From the NCBI RefSeq assembly GCF_905475465.1, contig NC_062235.1:2676001-2740000 (forward strand): a stretch of 64,000 nucleotides of DNA, given 5' to 3'. Shown piece by piece: positions 21,695-32,555 of this stretch. The notes under the pieces are model-generated. The model ran no database searches, had not been told where the DNA came from, and saw nothing but the letters and a program-made list of their open reading frames with translations. The position numbers and the translations under genes were made by a program. Numbering within the stretch: position 1 is the stretch's first letter; each line of letters opens with the position of its first letter. The DNA comes from Pieris napi. Its lineage: Eukaryota > Arthropoda > Insecta > Lepidoptera > Pieridae.

Positions 21695-21778
21695 TAAGGC
21701 AATTTTGGAATTATAATAATAAAGCAAATTGAATAAATATGCTTTATTATTATTATTATTATTATTAAGGCAATTTTA
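21695..21778 (+). mobile_element. Ultra-short RTE-like 3'-end insertion
   Basis: About 60 bp ending in AATAAATATGCTTTATT plus a (TTA)8-type run lies between two copies of TTAAGGCAATTTT (21695-21707 and 21766-21778). The last 30 bases match the 3' end of the RTE element at 14187 (GAATAAATGGCTTTATTATT). This looks like a severely 5'-truncated RTE copy with its target duplication. Confidence 0.6.
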
Positions 21779-22016
21779 CTTTCAGTTCTAATCTGATGCT
21801 TCAAAAAAGAAAAGAAATATTCTTTCAAATACAGCTAAATTCACAGACTTGTATAGCTAGAAATAACGATGATTTCACAAGCAAAATAATATTAAATTAT
21901 CTCTCAATTTTTCCCCCTCGACAAAATCAATGCGAGTACGATTAGTACTTGCTTACATAGATAAAAATATATTGATAAAGGTATTATAAAAATCAAATAT
22001 TCAAAATTAAGATATA

Positions 22017-22534
22017 CAGTAGAACCTCTATAAGTCGAACCTCAAGGGAGACGCCAAAAAATTCGAGTTATAGAGTTTTCAACTTATGGAGGATTTCAAA
22101 GGGAATCAAAATTTGAACACTTTACACAAAGCAAGCAAACACGTGTTTCCATGAGTCATAAATTAATTATTGTATACTCCTAAAATGTTTTCTAAGAAAC
22201 AATAGTGTACTCACATTGTCGGCAAGTTCTTAAAGTCGGTAACTTATTTTTGTTCGAACAATAGAGATAATAAATTCCAAATGATCAAGTTGTAAAGGTT
22301 GTAAAATAAAACGTTCCTATGTTCGAGATACAGAGGTCAAATTTAATTTTTTGAGTTATAGAGTGAAAATATGTACCAAAATGGCTTGGAGGGACTCGGT
22401 GATTATTTCGATTAACAGAGGGTCAAGATTTCAAGTAATGGAGGTTTTGGCGTTTTAAGGGAAGGGAACAAAACATTTTTTCGAGATTTGGAGGTTTTTG
22501 ACTTATCGAGGTTCGACTTAACGAGGTTCTACTG
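22017..22534. mobile_element. Tigger/pogo-type MITE, TA-flanked
   Basis: The termini are inverted repeats: CAGTAGAACCTCTATAAGTC at the left and the reverse complement of GACTTAACGAGGTTCTACTG at the right, with TA on both outer sides (22015-22016, 22535-22536). CAGTAGAACCTC is the hallmark start of Tigger/pogo elements. Inner sequence repeats 'TCGAGTTATAGAG'-like motifs and encodes no transposase, so it is non-autonomous. It sits about 200 bp upstream of a membralin exon. Confidence 0.9.
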
Positions 22535-22732
22535 TACATAATATTACATAATTCAAGTTAAAGAACTAAGAATTAAAGCTAATCTCACATACAAAGAACT
22601 AGTTCGAGCTACAGCTCGTAAACCCGTAAAATAATTTGAATCAAAATATCTACCATTATAAAAATGTCTTCAATACAAAGCTACTATCCTGCTGTAACAA
22701 TTAATAATTTAAAATGTGTTGTTTGTCCACAG

Positions 22733-22832
22733 ATTCTTCTACCTATATCACTTCTCGTTCTACGCATACCACTATCGGTTCAACGGGCAGTACAGTAGCT
22801 TGGCACTGGTTACTTCATGGCTCTTTATACAG
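22733..22832 (+). CDS. TMEM259: Membralin (TMEM259), penultimate exon
   Basis: Membralin is a multi-pass ER membrane protein; the family is associated with ER-associated degradation of membrane proteins. After an AG acceptor at 22731-22732 the exon gives one base completing an earlier codon, then 33 codons: FFYLYHFSFYAYHYRFNGQY, then SSLALVTSWLFIQ, ending at a GTAAT donor. This Tyr/Phe/His-rich segment is near-identical to the most conserved part of animal membralins and includes a membrane-associated stretch (LALVTSWLFI). It joins in phase 0 to 30039, where the family sequence continues as HSM-YFFHHYELP. The preceding exon, expected to end in ...HWLR, was not found in the window. Confidence 0.93.
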
Positions 22833-23068
22833 GTAATTTTTTTTTCTATTCCCGATGTATAATGCCACCACCGTGGTTAGCCCGTATAACCGTAAGTGGA
22901 ATGTTTTCGGTGAAACAAAGTAGTGGCAGGCACAGAGTGCCGTTTAGAATTGTGTACCTCATCATTTGGGGTAAGGTACTTCTATTATCTTGTATAATAC
23001 ACCGTAATATATGTATCTGTTGTAAGATTTTCGTTCTTCGTAATTAAGCACAGTATTACTAGTTATTA

Positions 23069-23354
23069 TAAATAAATTAATCAGTGGCGCTACAACCTCT
23101 TAAGGTCTTGGCCTCAGATTTCTGAATCTGTTTCATGATCATTTTTAAACCTAATAGGCAAGTAGGTGATCAGCCTCCAGTGCCTGACACACGCTGTCGA
23201 CTTTTTGTGTCTAAGACATGTCGGTTTACTCACGATGTTTTCCTTCACCTTTCGAGCAAATATTAAATACGCACATACAGCGCACAGTTGGGGATCGAAC
23301 CTACGACCTCAGGTATGAGAGTCGCAAGCTGAAGCCATTAGACCAACACTACTC
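23069..23354 (-). mobile_element. SINE family 1 with target duplication (copy 4)
   Basis: A reverse-strand full copy inside the membralin intron, flanked by a perfect 15-bp direct repeat TATTACTAGTTATTA at 23054-23068 and 23355-23369. The tRNA head is diverged: the B-box region is GGTTCGATCCC but the anticodon side has changes. It lies antisense to the gene, starting about 240 bp after the splice donor. Confidence 0.95.
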
Positions 23355-24770
23355 TATTACTAGTTATTACTATTTTTAATATACACACACACATGTAAAT
23401 AAAAAGAGATTATAAAAAAAATGTTATTATTTGAGACCTCCGACATACCATTACCATATCATAAAGAAATGCTTTTTTATTGTATCATACTTTCGTTTCG
23501 TTTTGAAGACATTTTATATTATAAATAATTTTCGTTTAATTTATGTCGAAGTAATAATCCGTGCACTTCAACAATTCTATCTAACGGATCTAATCATTGC
23601 TTCTTAACACTTGCCCTAATCAAAACTTCAAATATTTTATAATATAACTTATGTGTGCCTATCGAAATCATTAGTATTATATTACGTAGAAACACAAACA
23701 TGAGATGTATTTGCCCTGACCACTTTGATGTCGGTCAGTGCCGCCCCGCAGGCGCCCAAGCTGCATCTACTTGTTGATAAACTGTTTGCTTATCACGATA
23801 TTAGCTTTGTGATGCAATATTAATAACACACTGCGGTCTTTATTAATGTTTTAGATAGTTAATAAATTAAAATCATTTTATAATATATGTTTTGACGTAC
23901 TAGTGAGTTAAATCGTCATAATCGCAGAACGGATCTGACAAATAGTAAACTTTAAAGGGCAGCCGTTTCAAAATATTATAATCATGTTATTTTTTGTCAT
24001 AACTATTTTAATTCATATTCGGTTATTATGAAAATTGGCATACAAGCAAACAAAAGGGTTTGTTTTGAAACAAAATAAAAATAATAATTAATATTATAAA
24101 ATTATTAAATATTATAATAATAATTAATATATAATTTAATAATTACACAGTTTTCTAGAAAAATCACTTGTTTCTATCAAATCCGTCAGTTTACCGACTG
24201 ATTAATTTGAAATTTAATACACATGGATTTTTTTATGTAGCCGTAATATTTGGTCAATGTAGTATACAAATATGATAAAAAGAGGATTTTGGATTTTTTT
24301 AAATCGACATTGTTCTACGATCATGACGAAATAGTCGTTGAGCATGTCAAGTTAAGTTATATATTCTATCTCATAGATATTTTTTCAAGTAACTTTTAGG
24401 TAGGCAAAACAAGGTTCTAAATTTAAAAATAAAATGTGCCAACTAAGCCTATATAATTTTATTAAAAATGTAATAATAATAAAGCCTGAGAAAAATGTAG
24501 CTTCTAATTCAATAAAACCTTTTTTACCTTATATGTATTATAATAAGTATAATAACTTACCTTTTTATAATAATATAATAATGAATTAATTTTATAACCT
24601 ATCGAAAATATTACGTTAAATTGTGAGCAATATTAATGCAAATATTTCTTCATTACAATATTGTGACATACATATATATGTGTCTATAAAAGATAGTTAT
24701 GTGTGTGGCGAATACATGTAAGAAGATTAATATTTGACAGAACTTAAAAGTATTAAAGTATATTATACAT

Positions 24771-25040
24771 TCACTTAAAATGTCACATGGGACATGGTGT
24801 AATGGTTGCAGCTCCTTACAAATATTTTGTAAAAAAAAATGGCGATTAAAAAGAGTGGCGGAGAGTTTATTGCCAGTTCTTCTCTCCCGTTCTACGCCCT
24901 TGATTTGAGAACTGGCAGTAAATGTAAAGAGACAGTAAATGTGTAGAAGCATTAATATGTATTTCTTTACTGACGAGTCATAACTCATAAGTGTAAATTA
25001 TGTTACCTATATGATTATATGATGTTTTACTTTTACTTTT
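24771..25040 (+). mobile_element. LINE-like 3' tail, copy 1
   Basis: Shares about 200 bp with 60392-60632 in the same orientation, from 'CACTTAAAATGTCACATGGG' through 'TCTCCCGTTCTACGCCCTTG' and 'TTGAGAACTGGCAGTAAATG' to 'TATGTATTTCTTTACTGACG'. The two copies differ at scattered sites and one small insertion. Shared 3' portion with differing extents suggests 5'-truncated copies of one retrotransposon; no protein motif is readable, so the family is unknown. Confidence 0.7.
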
Positions 25041-25482
25041 TACATTTATCCGTAAATATAAATATATCAACAATACGTACGGCAACATACGTAATACATA
25101 TATAATTAATAAAAGGTATTATATCTAATTAAAGCTTGAGAAACAATTGTAACAGATCATTATAGACAGGATGTGATTAGAGAGTATAACGTTACGTTTG
25201 GTCCCGGATGTAGGCTTGGATTGATCTAGCTGCGCGTCAACATCCGGTCCACATTGGCCTGATAATAATGATATTAATCTTATAATTGGCATTTTTATCT
25301 TAATAAAAGATATATTGAAACCTTGCATATTTCTATTAAGTAAATGGCTGATCCAACTGGAAACATTTAGCCGGTAATCGGTCTACCTACAGGTGTACAG
25401 TAAATTGAATAAAGCTTTTCAGCCAAATGCATTTTAATAGACGGGAAAAAATACAAACTTTACATTACATTATATTATTTAA

Positions 25483-25831
25483 CTAGCAGACCAGCCAAGC
25501 GTTGCTGTGGCTAAGGTTTTTGTTATATTACATAGTAGTAAACTATTCAAGGGAAACGGTAGGAGAACACCAGTAATGGGGATCACCATGCTTTTTTGGT
25601 GGTTATGACGTTGCTACTTTTAACACAGCGCCATCTGTTAGAATTGTGACTATCAAATAATAAACAAACATTTTGCAATAAAATAATATTGCGGGTATAA
25701 ATTGAGATGTTTGATGATCTTTTAAGTTAGATCAAACTGCACACGGTGTGTAAATTTGATTGATATCGGTTCGGTAGTTTTGGAGTCCATAGCGGACAAA
25801 CAACGTGACACGTAATTTATATATATTAAGA
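25483..25831 (-). mobile_element. Non-autonomous Helitron, apparently full length (family B)
   Basis: On the - strand it begins TCTTAATATATATAAATTAC after A and ends TGGTCTGCTAG before T. A near-palindrome, AGCCACAGCAACGCTTGGCT, lies about 10 bases before the CTAG end, the standard Helitron 3' hairpin. The 5' half has 'GTGTCACGTTGTTTGTCCG', a block I recognise from widespread lepidopteran Helitrons. 349 bp, no coding capacity; distinct from family A. Confidence 0.85.
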
Positions 25832-28717
25832 TAAACATTACATTATATGTGGACTGAATTTCATATGTTTTGGCAGATTAAATCACATTTCAATCATTTA
25901 TGTAAAATATTTGAATAATTGTAAATTTAAATGCACATTCAGAGAAATATTGAACATGGTAAGTATTAGTAAATGGCAGAACACAAATATAATTGTCGCT
26001 GTTAAATGGCGTAATATTATGACCGGTTTATATATTTTATCCGAACCCCAAGGCCCGTCGTGTCCTTCCCCCGGGCGTGCGTGTGACAGATATTGTATTC
26101 ATTTTAAAGGAAAATCTACTAAATGCTCGACTAACCCACGAATTTCCCTACTTCAGACTAAACTTGGTAGTTATGAATAATTTTATAGTAAATTAGCGAC
26201 CTGTTCTCACAGCTGGAGTTTTTTCTAATCTTTGGGGAATTGATAGATTCAAATTACTATAGGTAGATTATATTACTGGGTACATTTTCTTAAGGCAAGG
26301 CCTTAAACAGAACAGGCAATACGAGAAATTCATAACCAAAAACATACAATGCTATGTTTCATACAGATACAGTGTATGGTAATTGATTGCACCTGTATCA
26401 ACCAACCCAATACAAATAGATATTATGTGTATGAATCAAATAACATATTTCAAATAAATAGATAGCTTATAAAACTATGTGTAGTACGGTTCATTTTTGT
26501 GATATATCGTTCCAAATGTGTAGGATGTTTAGTTTTTAATAATAAAGTTAATTGATTTTTTTCATAAGTAAAGATGCTATAATAATTTGAGTGTAAATTT
26601 TGTAAAGCGCTCGGAGGCTGAGAGGCTCTGTCGGATTACAGCGGGGAGACGTCGAAAAACAAGAAGGCTCTACGGAATGCAAAGTGGGGGCTTATCTTAT
26701 AATCATCGAGCGTGTCAACTTATTAATAAAAATCATATTTCATGAGTTCTCGCTCCGGGCCGGCGACGCGACAGGCATCATAAAATTTGCTTTCAACTTG
26801 CTCGCTGTATTTTAAAGTAGACAAGCTTTATTGAATCCCTGAATATTCTAAGTTAATTTTCAGTTTTTAGTACGGATGTTAAATTCATATTTTAAAAATT
26901 TAAAACATTGCTTTTCTCGTATGCACTAAATAATTCATAAAATTTGTATAAGTTGTTATTGGCTAATTCAGCATTTTAATGCGTAATAAAAGATAGGGAT
27001 TTGTATTTTATTGATTTGTATGCAGTATTTGAATATCCGTTAAAACCATCAATTTACGTATTATATATATCTACCCTATCATCTAGTTGATGACCTGGTG
27101 AACTACGTATCACCTACATATATATTTATGTCAAAACATATTAAATTTTTATTAAAACAGACCAAAGAGGACCTCATACTACAGCTATGAAACAAATTTT
27201 GAAGACATCTATAGATTTATATGCAGAAGTAACAATTCTTTATTTCTATAAAGACTAAATACATCAAATATTTTCCAGCTAGGAACAGTATTATTTACGT
27301 TTCACACAGCTTAAACCTTTCCGAACTTCCACAAATATTTGGAGTTTTAGACAAACGAACAGCAAGGCATTTTTATATATAAACAGATATAGTCATCAAA
27401 ACTACTAAAGTGATTTTTTTAAATATTATTAAAAGATTTTTAGGAAATGCATTATTTCACTGTTAATGAAACTAAAAGTTTTGTAGAAGTTGAGTAGTTT
27501 GAGGTCCTAAGTCAACATTTAGGTTTGTTCCTAATCTTCTAAAATTACCACAAATTGCTGTTAAACTTTGAACAAACATTTTCAGCGGCTTATCGTGTAT
27601 GATCCTATAGTACATAATACATACATATATATATATATATGTTTTCATTCATCTCAAAATCGGTGAAGCGATTATAATAGAGTTTTAGAGAAGATTTTTT
27701 GATTCGCGAATTTGCGGCATTACTGGTAATAAGTATAATAATACCAGTTTAAAATATGTTGCAAAAAATCCACGTCGTACTTAGGGTTATCATAACGTTT
27801 ACTTTAGAAGACACAGAATAGGTCTAATTGGATGCTAAAAACATCTTTCATTGATCTTTGATTTCTTGAATCAGACGCTAACAAATCACGTATTATATTT
27901 TGTAGCTGAGAAGAACCGTTGTTTAGATTTGAAATTATAGCTGTTTATATAGGTGGATAAAAAGTTCTGTTTTTAGCTTATCATATTAGATATTTTATTG
28001 AGAGTATTTTATCCAAAGTCAAAATAAATTTGTTTTTGTCTAAATTCACGGGTTTCTTGAATTATCGGAAACGTTTTTGTTTTTTTGAATTTTATAAAAA
28101 TGAGTGTGAATTCCGAAAAAATTGTTATGTCAAATCTTTTCTATTATGGGCAAGTAGTTCTACCGAAATAAATATTGTTTTACCACAAAACTCTATGGCA
28201 TTGGCACAGTAATAATGTCGTGCTAAAAGTACTATAATATACTAGTTGACCAATCCCAATCAAGCATTTTTTACATTCACCCTAATATTTTACGGAATAG
28301 TGTCAAAGATGTGGTAAATATAAATGTGTTGAAAAATATTATATATATGTACAATGTACATAACTGTTAAAGGTATCTAAGAAAGTTCAAACAAGACATC
28401 GGTTCAAACAAGAAGCGAATTATCGCACCATCTTTCATAATCGTAGGATTTAAAAATCTTTTATTAATGTATCTAACAGGGGTTGATGTAAATCTCAAAG
28501 GCCGTTTTAATGGACGCATAAAGGGCACGATTTCTGTCCATTAAATACCTTTTAAACGTTTGATCCTTTTTTATATTTGCTACGCTGATACAACGGGCAG
28601 ATTTCGGAGGTCATGTTAATTAAGCGTGTTGACAAAGCTATTGATTTATATGCTATGTAGTCGCATGATTCAGCAGTACTTTGTTTCTCGTTATAAATGA
28701 ATATAAACATTATTATA

Positions 28718-29185
28718 GTCAGGTGGGGTAAATGCATGAACGGGGCAAATGTTATACCATTACTTGAACTGTTTACACACAAAAGAAACTAGTGCTGGCA
28801 TCTCTTATACACGTAAAGTACTTCTTGCACTACACTCTGACAACTTATTGAATCTGATGGATTGACAGATTTTCACCAATCTCGTTGCAATAAAAACCAA
28901 AGTATATTTTAATTTTCGTATTTTATTGCTATTACCCCAGATTAGTAACTATCTACACTATTAGAATTTTAAATTTCATTTTTACATTTACTCCTTTACA
29001 TCGGGAAAATGCAATAGAAAGTTAATCTGTAATCATCCATAATTAAATATAATTACATCAAACAAAAGCCTAAAACATGTTTAATATTGATAGTAAAAAT
29101 TATTTGTAAATTGTAAAAGACCACAAAATAACATATAGATGAATGTGTCAATCTAGTTATGGTACTCGCATTTACCCCACCTGAC
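28718..29185. mobile_element. TIR element (MITE) in the membralin intron
   Basis: GTCAGGTGGGGTAAATGC at 28718-28735 is matched by its exact reverse complement GCATTTACCCCACCTGAC at 29168-29185. The 468-bp interior has no transposase. The flanking sequences (TATA / ACTA) do not show a clear target duplication, so the superfamily is unclear; TA-type DNA transposons are possible. Confidence 0.8.
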
Positions 29186-30038
29186 ACTACACACACACTA
29201 TACACACCTAACACTCGTCACACAGATTCGACAAATTTGGGCCGTCTTGAAAGTCTTTTGGGAGTTAATACCCAAGATACTTCTTGGGTTCTTGCCGCCT
29301 CGCAATGTGCATAAAAGAGATGTTGTTCTTTTGATACGGATCGCCAAGAATTAATCAGTATAAGACTTCATCGAAGCATATAGATTATAGACCTTTGTAA
29401 ATAAAGTTTAAATAATAATAATTTAAATAAACAAATAGATTCAGGCTACCTACCTCAGACAATTTGGTTCATTTATAGACACAGGTTCGTTTTTCAATAA
29501 TATAAAAATAAGCGGACGAATCCGCAATAAATTGCAAGTTACTTAAAGTTATTTTATTGATCCAAGTATTCGTGTGAAGCTGTTACGATGAAACGCGACA
29601 AAAATACAGAGATCAAAAAATATAATTTGAAATAAAAGTTAACGTGGAGCGGTCACAAGTTTCTTAATTAAAACTTAGGTCAGGCCACGCTGGGGAGAGA
29701 TCTTTGACCCACAAATAAATAAACGAGCACTCGGCACTGTCACGATTCATCTATTTGTCTAAAAGAGTTTATTTCTACAGACGGGTCTGGTGTCTCGTAA
29801 TGACAGTGATTGAAAATTACTTCTTATATAAAAAAAATAAGTATGGGCATAAGAAGAAAACGTTTGTTTTTATAGTTATATAAGTGTTGTATGTGAAATA
29901 TTTTTTTTTTTTAAATTTTAAAATTTGTGTGGAATTACACGTAAAATAGGGCGTCTATTAACTTTGTAAAATGTCTCTGTAACACAGTATGAGTTTAACC
30001 TGAACTTTTCACTAATTCAATTTTATATTTGTTCGCAG

Positions 30039-30743
30039 CACTCCATGTTATACTTCTTCCACCACTATGAACTGCCCGTGATACAACAGCAGGCTCAACT
30101 ACAGCAACTCTTATTGCGTACCCATCATGGAACATTAGGTGGGATGATGGGCTTGGCAGGTATAGCGGCTCTGGCCAGCGGGACTGCGTACCACGATGCC
30201 CCAGGAACTGGCACTCAAGCGACACCCCCAACTACTCAATCTACGACCCAAACTGTACCAAACACAGTGCAGTCTACCACCCAAACCTCTCCCTCTGTAT
30301 CTACAGTGCAAACTAATACCACTCATACGGGAGATGTTATTTTCTCCCGAAACATAACAGAAACTAACGCTGCGGGTACCAACACTGCATCAACTAATAC
30401 TGAAGACAGAGCCGTGGCCACTTCTGATCCACCATTAAACACGCTTAAAAAATCTAGCACTTCCGACGAAGGTATCAAGATAGAAGAAATCAAAAGAAAA
30501 ACATCTAATAGCGACATTCAAATAATACACAACGAAAATAGTGTAAGCCTTTTGGATAATGCTAAAAATGTAACTCCAGATTCTAATGAGCCAAGTGAAA
30601 ACTTTGGCTCCGTAGAATCTCCGAGTTTGACTCTTGATCGTCGACGCAAATTCGTAGCGCCCGCAACTAATGACCCGGTTATACCGGATGTAACTACAAG
30701 AGTCGCTCCCAGAGCTTCGCCTGAGGCTGACGATCTTATTTAG
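30039..30743 (+). CDS. TMEM259: Membralin (TMEM259), terminal exon with stop
   Basis: 234 codons plus TAG. It opens with HSMLYFFHHYELPVIQQQ, the conserved membralin continuation after SWLFIQ, then a Gln/Leu-rich stretch (AQLQQLLLR) and a small Gly/Ala/Met segment (GGMMGLAGIAALASG). The rest is a low-complexity cytosolic-type tail: a Thr/Gln/Ser run at about residues 55-95 of the exon (TTQSTTQT repeats), then a charged region with KIEEIKRK and a final PRASPEADDLI. Conserved membralin sequence ends after the first ~30 residues; such variable C-terminal tails are normal in the family. ORFs on the opposite strand here are shadows. Phase 0 junction with 22832. Confidence 0.95.
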   Translation, partial: HSMLYFFHHYELPVIQQQAQLQQLLLRTHHGTLGGMMGLAGIAALASGTAYHDAPGTGTQATPPTTQSTTQTVPNTVQSTTQTSPSVSTVQTNTTHTGDVIFSRNITETNAAGTNTASTNTEDRAVATSDPPLNTLKKSSTSDEGIKIEEIKRKTSNSDIQIIHNENSVSLLDNAKNVTPDSNEPSENFGSVESPSLTLDRRRKFVAPATNDPVIPDVTTRVAPRASPEADDLI

Positions 30744-30990
30744 CTTCATTCAAAGCTTTGAAATCGTATTTAGCTAACAGCGACTTCACATATGATACAA
30801 AAAGTCATGCAGAGTAATAGGGTACTTTTAGCAGTTAGGGATATGGATTAAGTTGTCATTGATTTGGAAAATGCGTTTTTTCAAAATTCATGTTTTTGAA
30901 ATTCGGACGCAACGTTGCAGAAGGATGGCGTTGAAGTATGTAAAATTAATACACTTTGAAAAATAAAAGGGATTTCTAATGTATTCTATT
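30744..30990 (+). terminator. Membralin 3' UTR with poly(A) signal at 30962-30967
   Basis: The first AATAAA on the + strand after the stop codon is at 30962-30967 (TTGAAAAATAAAAGGG), about 220 bp downstream, so the transcript probably ends near 30980-30990. No earlier canonical signal was seen in the 3' UTR. Confidence 0.6.
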
Positions 30991-32318
30991 AGGTTTGCGT
31001 AAATTTTTGCGACAAACAGCTTTATTTCAACGAAAATTCTCAATAACAAAACTTGTTTTGAATATTATGACGATAAAGCTCAATAGGTTAGAAATGTCAA
31101 AGTTGCAAAATCATTTGGTTTTATGAATCCATTGGATAGCAATTGAGTGGTATTGAGCAGGTGTTCATCCAATTTTTATTAAGTTTAATTTCAAACATTT
31201 ATCACGTGGTTTAATATCAAGAAGAAATGAGTAATTTCCAAAAAAAATATCACAAATGTGTCTCATTAATGTTTTAGCTCAACACTGCTCATTGCTGGTC
31301 CGTATTTCAAAACGTCACGAGTCCGTTGAGTGATGACATTTAAATCAAATTTCGTAAAGAAAATATAGTTGCATTATTTTGAAATCTTATAGACTTTGGT
31401 TTTTGCAAATACCAATAAAATATTTTTTTTTAAACTGGTTGACAGTTCTTTGGTTGACGTTTTGGAAAATGGACCTTTTGATTATTTTTTTATTAAGGTG
31501 ATGTAATGAGTTAACGGAAAGGTGATTGTAGTGTAAGACTTCACAGCAAGTGTAAATAGATTTTAATGTTTAATTGTTTCTAATTGTGTCAAATTCATTA
31601 ACACAGTATATAGGAACAGTAGTGAGTAAAAAAAACGCTTGAAGATGCGTAATCCGGCGCCTACTAAATACTAGATTTTTGTACCCCGACAATTTTCCAT
31701 AACTTCTTTCAACGGTTAGACTTTCATAGTAAATAGAGAGAGAGAGACTTTAATACTAAACATGTTAATTTAGCATTACATTGTTGTATTGTTGTACAAT
31801 AGTATTACTAAGAAACCAGTCCCAATTCCATTATAGTTTAATTTAAAGATTTTCCACACTTGATTACTACATCTGAATGCGCACCATATGAAGTCTAAAC
31901 AGCAGGTACTTGGTGCATATTTAAAATGTTTGATTGACTTTATTTGTATTTATCAGTAGATCTACAGTTAATCAGTATATCAGTAGATATAGCCAGATTT
32001 TGTAGGCGCTGAGGCGTTTTGTGTCATGGTATTGTTGGGATCTATGTTCTCATAATCTATGATTAGATTGCGTTCATTCATTTAGTTATTAGTTGCATTA
32101 AATAAGTTTTCATACAAATGTATTTTTATTAATGTGCTAAGGCCCACTTTTATTTATTCTGTATTGAGGGAAGGAAATAAAATTCATTTTCATTCGAATC
32201 TGGTTTATATTTTCCAAATATCTTAAACGATTAATATACATATTAAAATAGTTAACTTAAACTTATATATTATGACATATACCATCATTGCTGACTATAA
32301 GCACCTCTATATGTTAGA
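30991..32318. other. Intergenic DNA downstream of membralin
   Basis: AT-rich with a short (GA)n run near 31735-31748. No gene or repeat recognised. Confidence 0.45.
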
Positions 32319-32555
32319 AGCAGTGGTCAAGTGGCTTCAGCGTGCGATTCTCATCCTTGAGGTCGTAGATTCGATACCAAGGGTCTTTCTGTCTATGTGC
32401 ACATCTATCACTCGCTCGCACGGTAAATGAAAACATCGTGAGGAAACCACCATCTCTCTAATCCACACATGTCTGACAAGACAAAAGGCTGATAGGCACC
32501 TACTTGTGAAATACAAATAATCTAACAAACGAAGAAAATCTGAAGCCAATAATTA
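32319..32555 (+). mobile_element. SINE family 1, diverged (copy 5)
   Basis: It starts AGCAGTGGTCAAGTGGCTTC and keeps GAGGTCGTAGATTCGAT, ACATCGTGAGGAAACC and AATCTGAAGCC. Several deletions shorten it, and the B-box is mutated (GATTCGATACC), so it is an old copy. The antisense 70-codon ORF is translation of the SINE. Confidence 0.85.

Larger units (their letters stand above)
22833..30038 (+). other. Last intron of membralin (7.2 kb)
   Basis: GT at 22833-22834 and AG at 30037-30038, preceded by a pyrimidine-containing tract (TTTTATATTTGTTCGCAG). It carries a SINE (23069-23354), a LINE tail (24771-25040), a Helitron (25483-25831) and a TIR element (28718-29185). The remaining stretches (23370-24770, 25041-25482, 25832-28717, 29186-30038) are AT-rich with no supported gene. 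Short intron ORFs are chance. Confidence 0.9.

Noticed and set aside
5000..22700. Search for the preceding membralin exons (expected DQYDAICCH and HWLR coding)
   Set aside because: No splice-bounded stretch with these words was found; they probably lie left of the window or were missed by eye.
27600..27645. (AT)n run as a regulatory TATA element
   Set aside because: Simple microsatellite within the membralin intron, with no associated transcript start.
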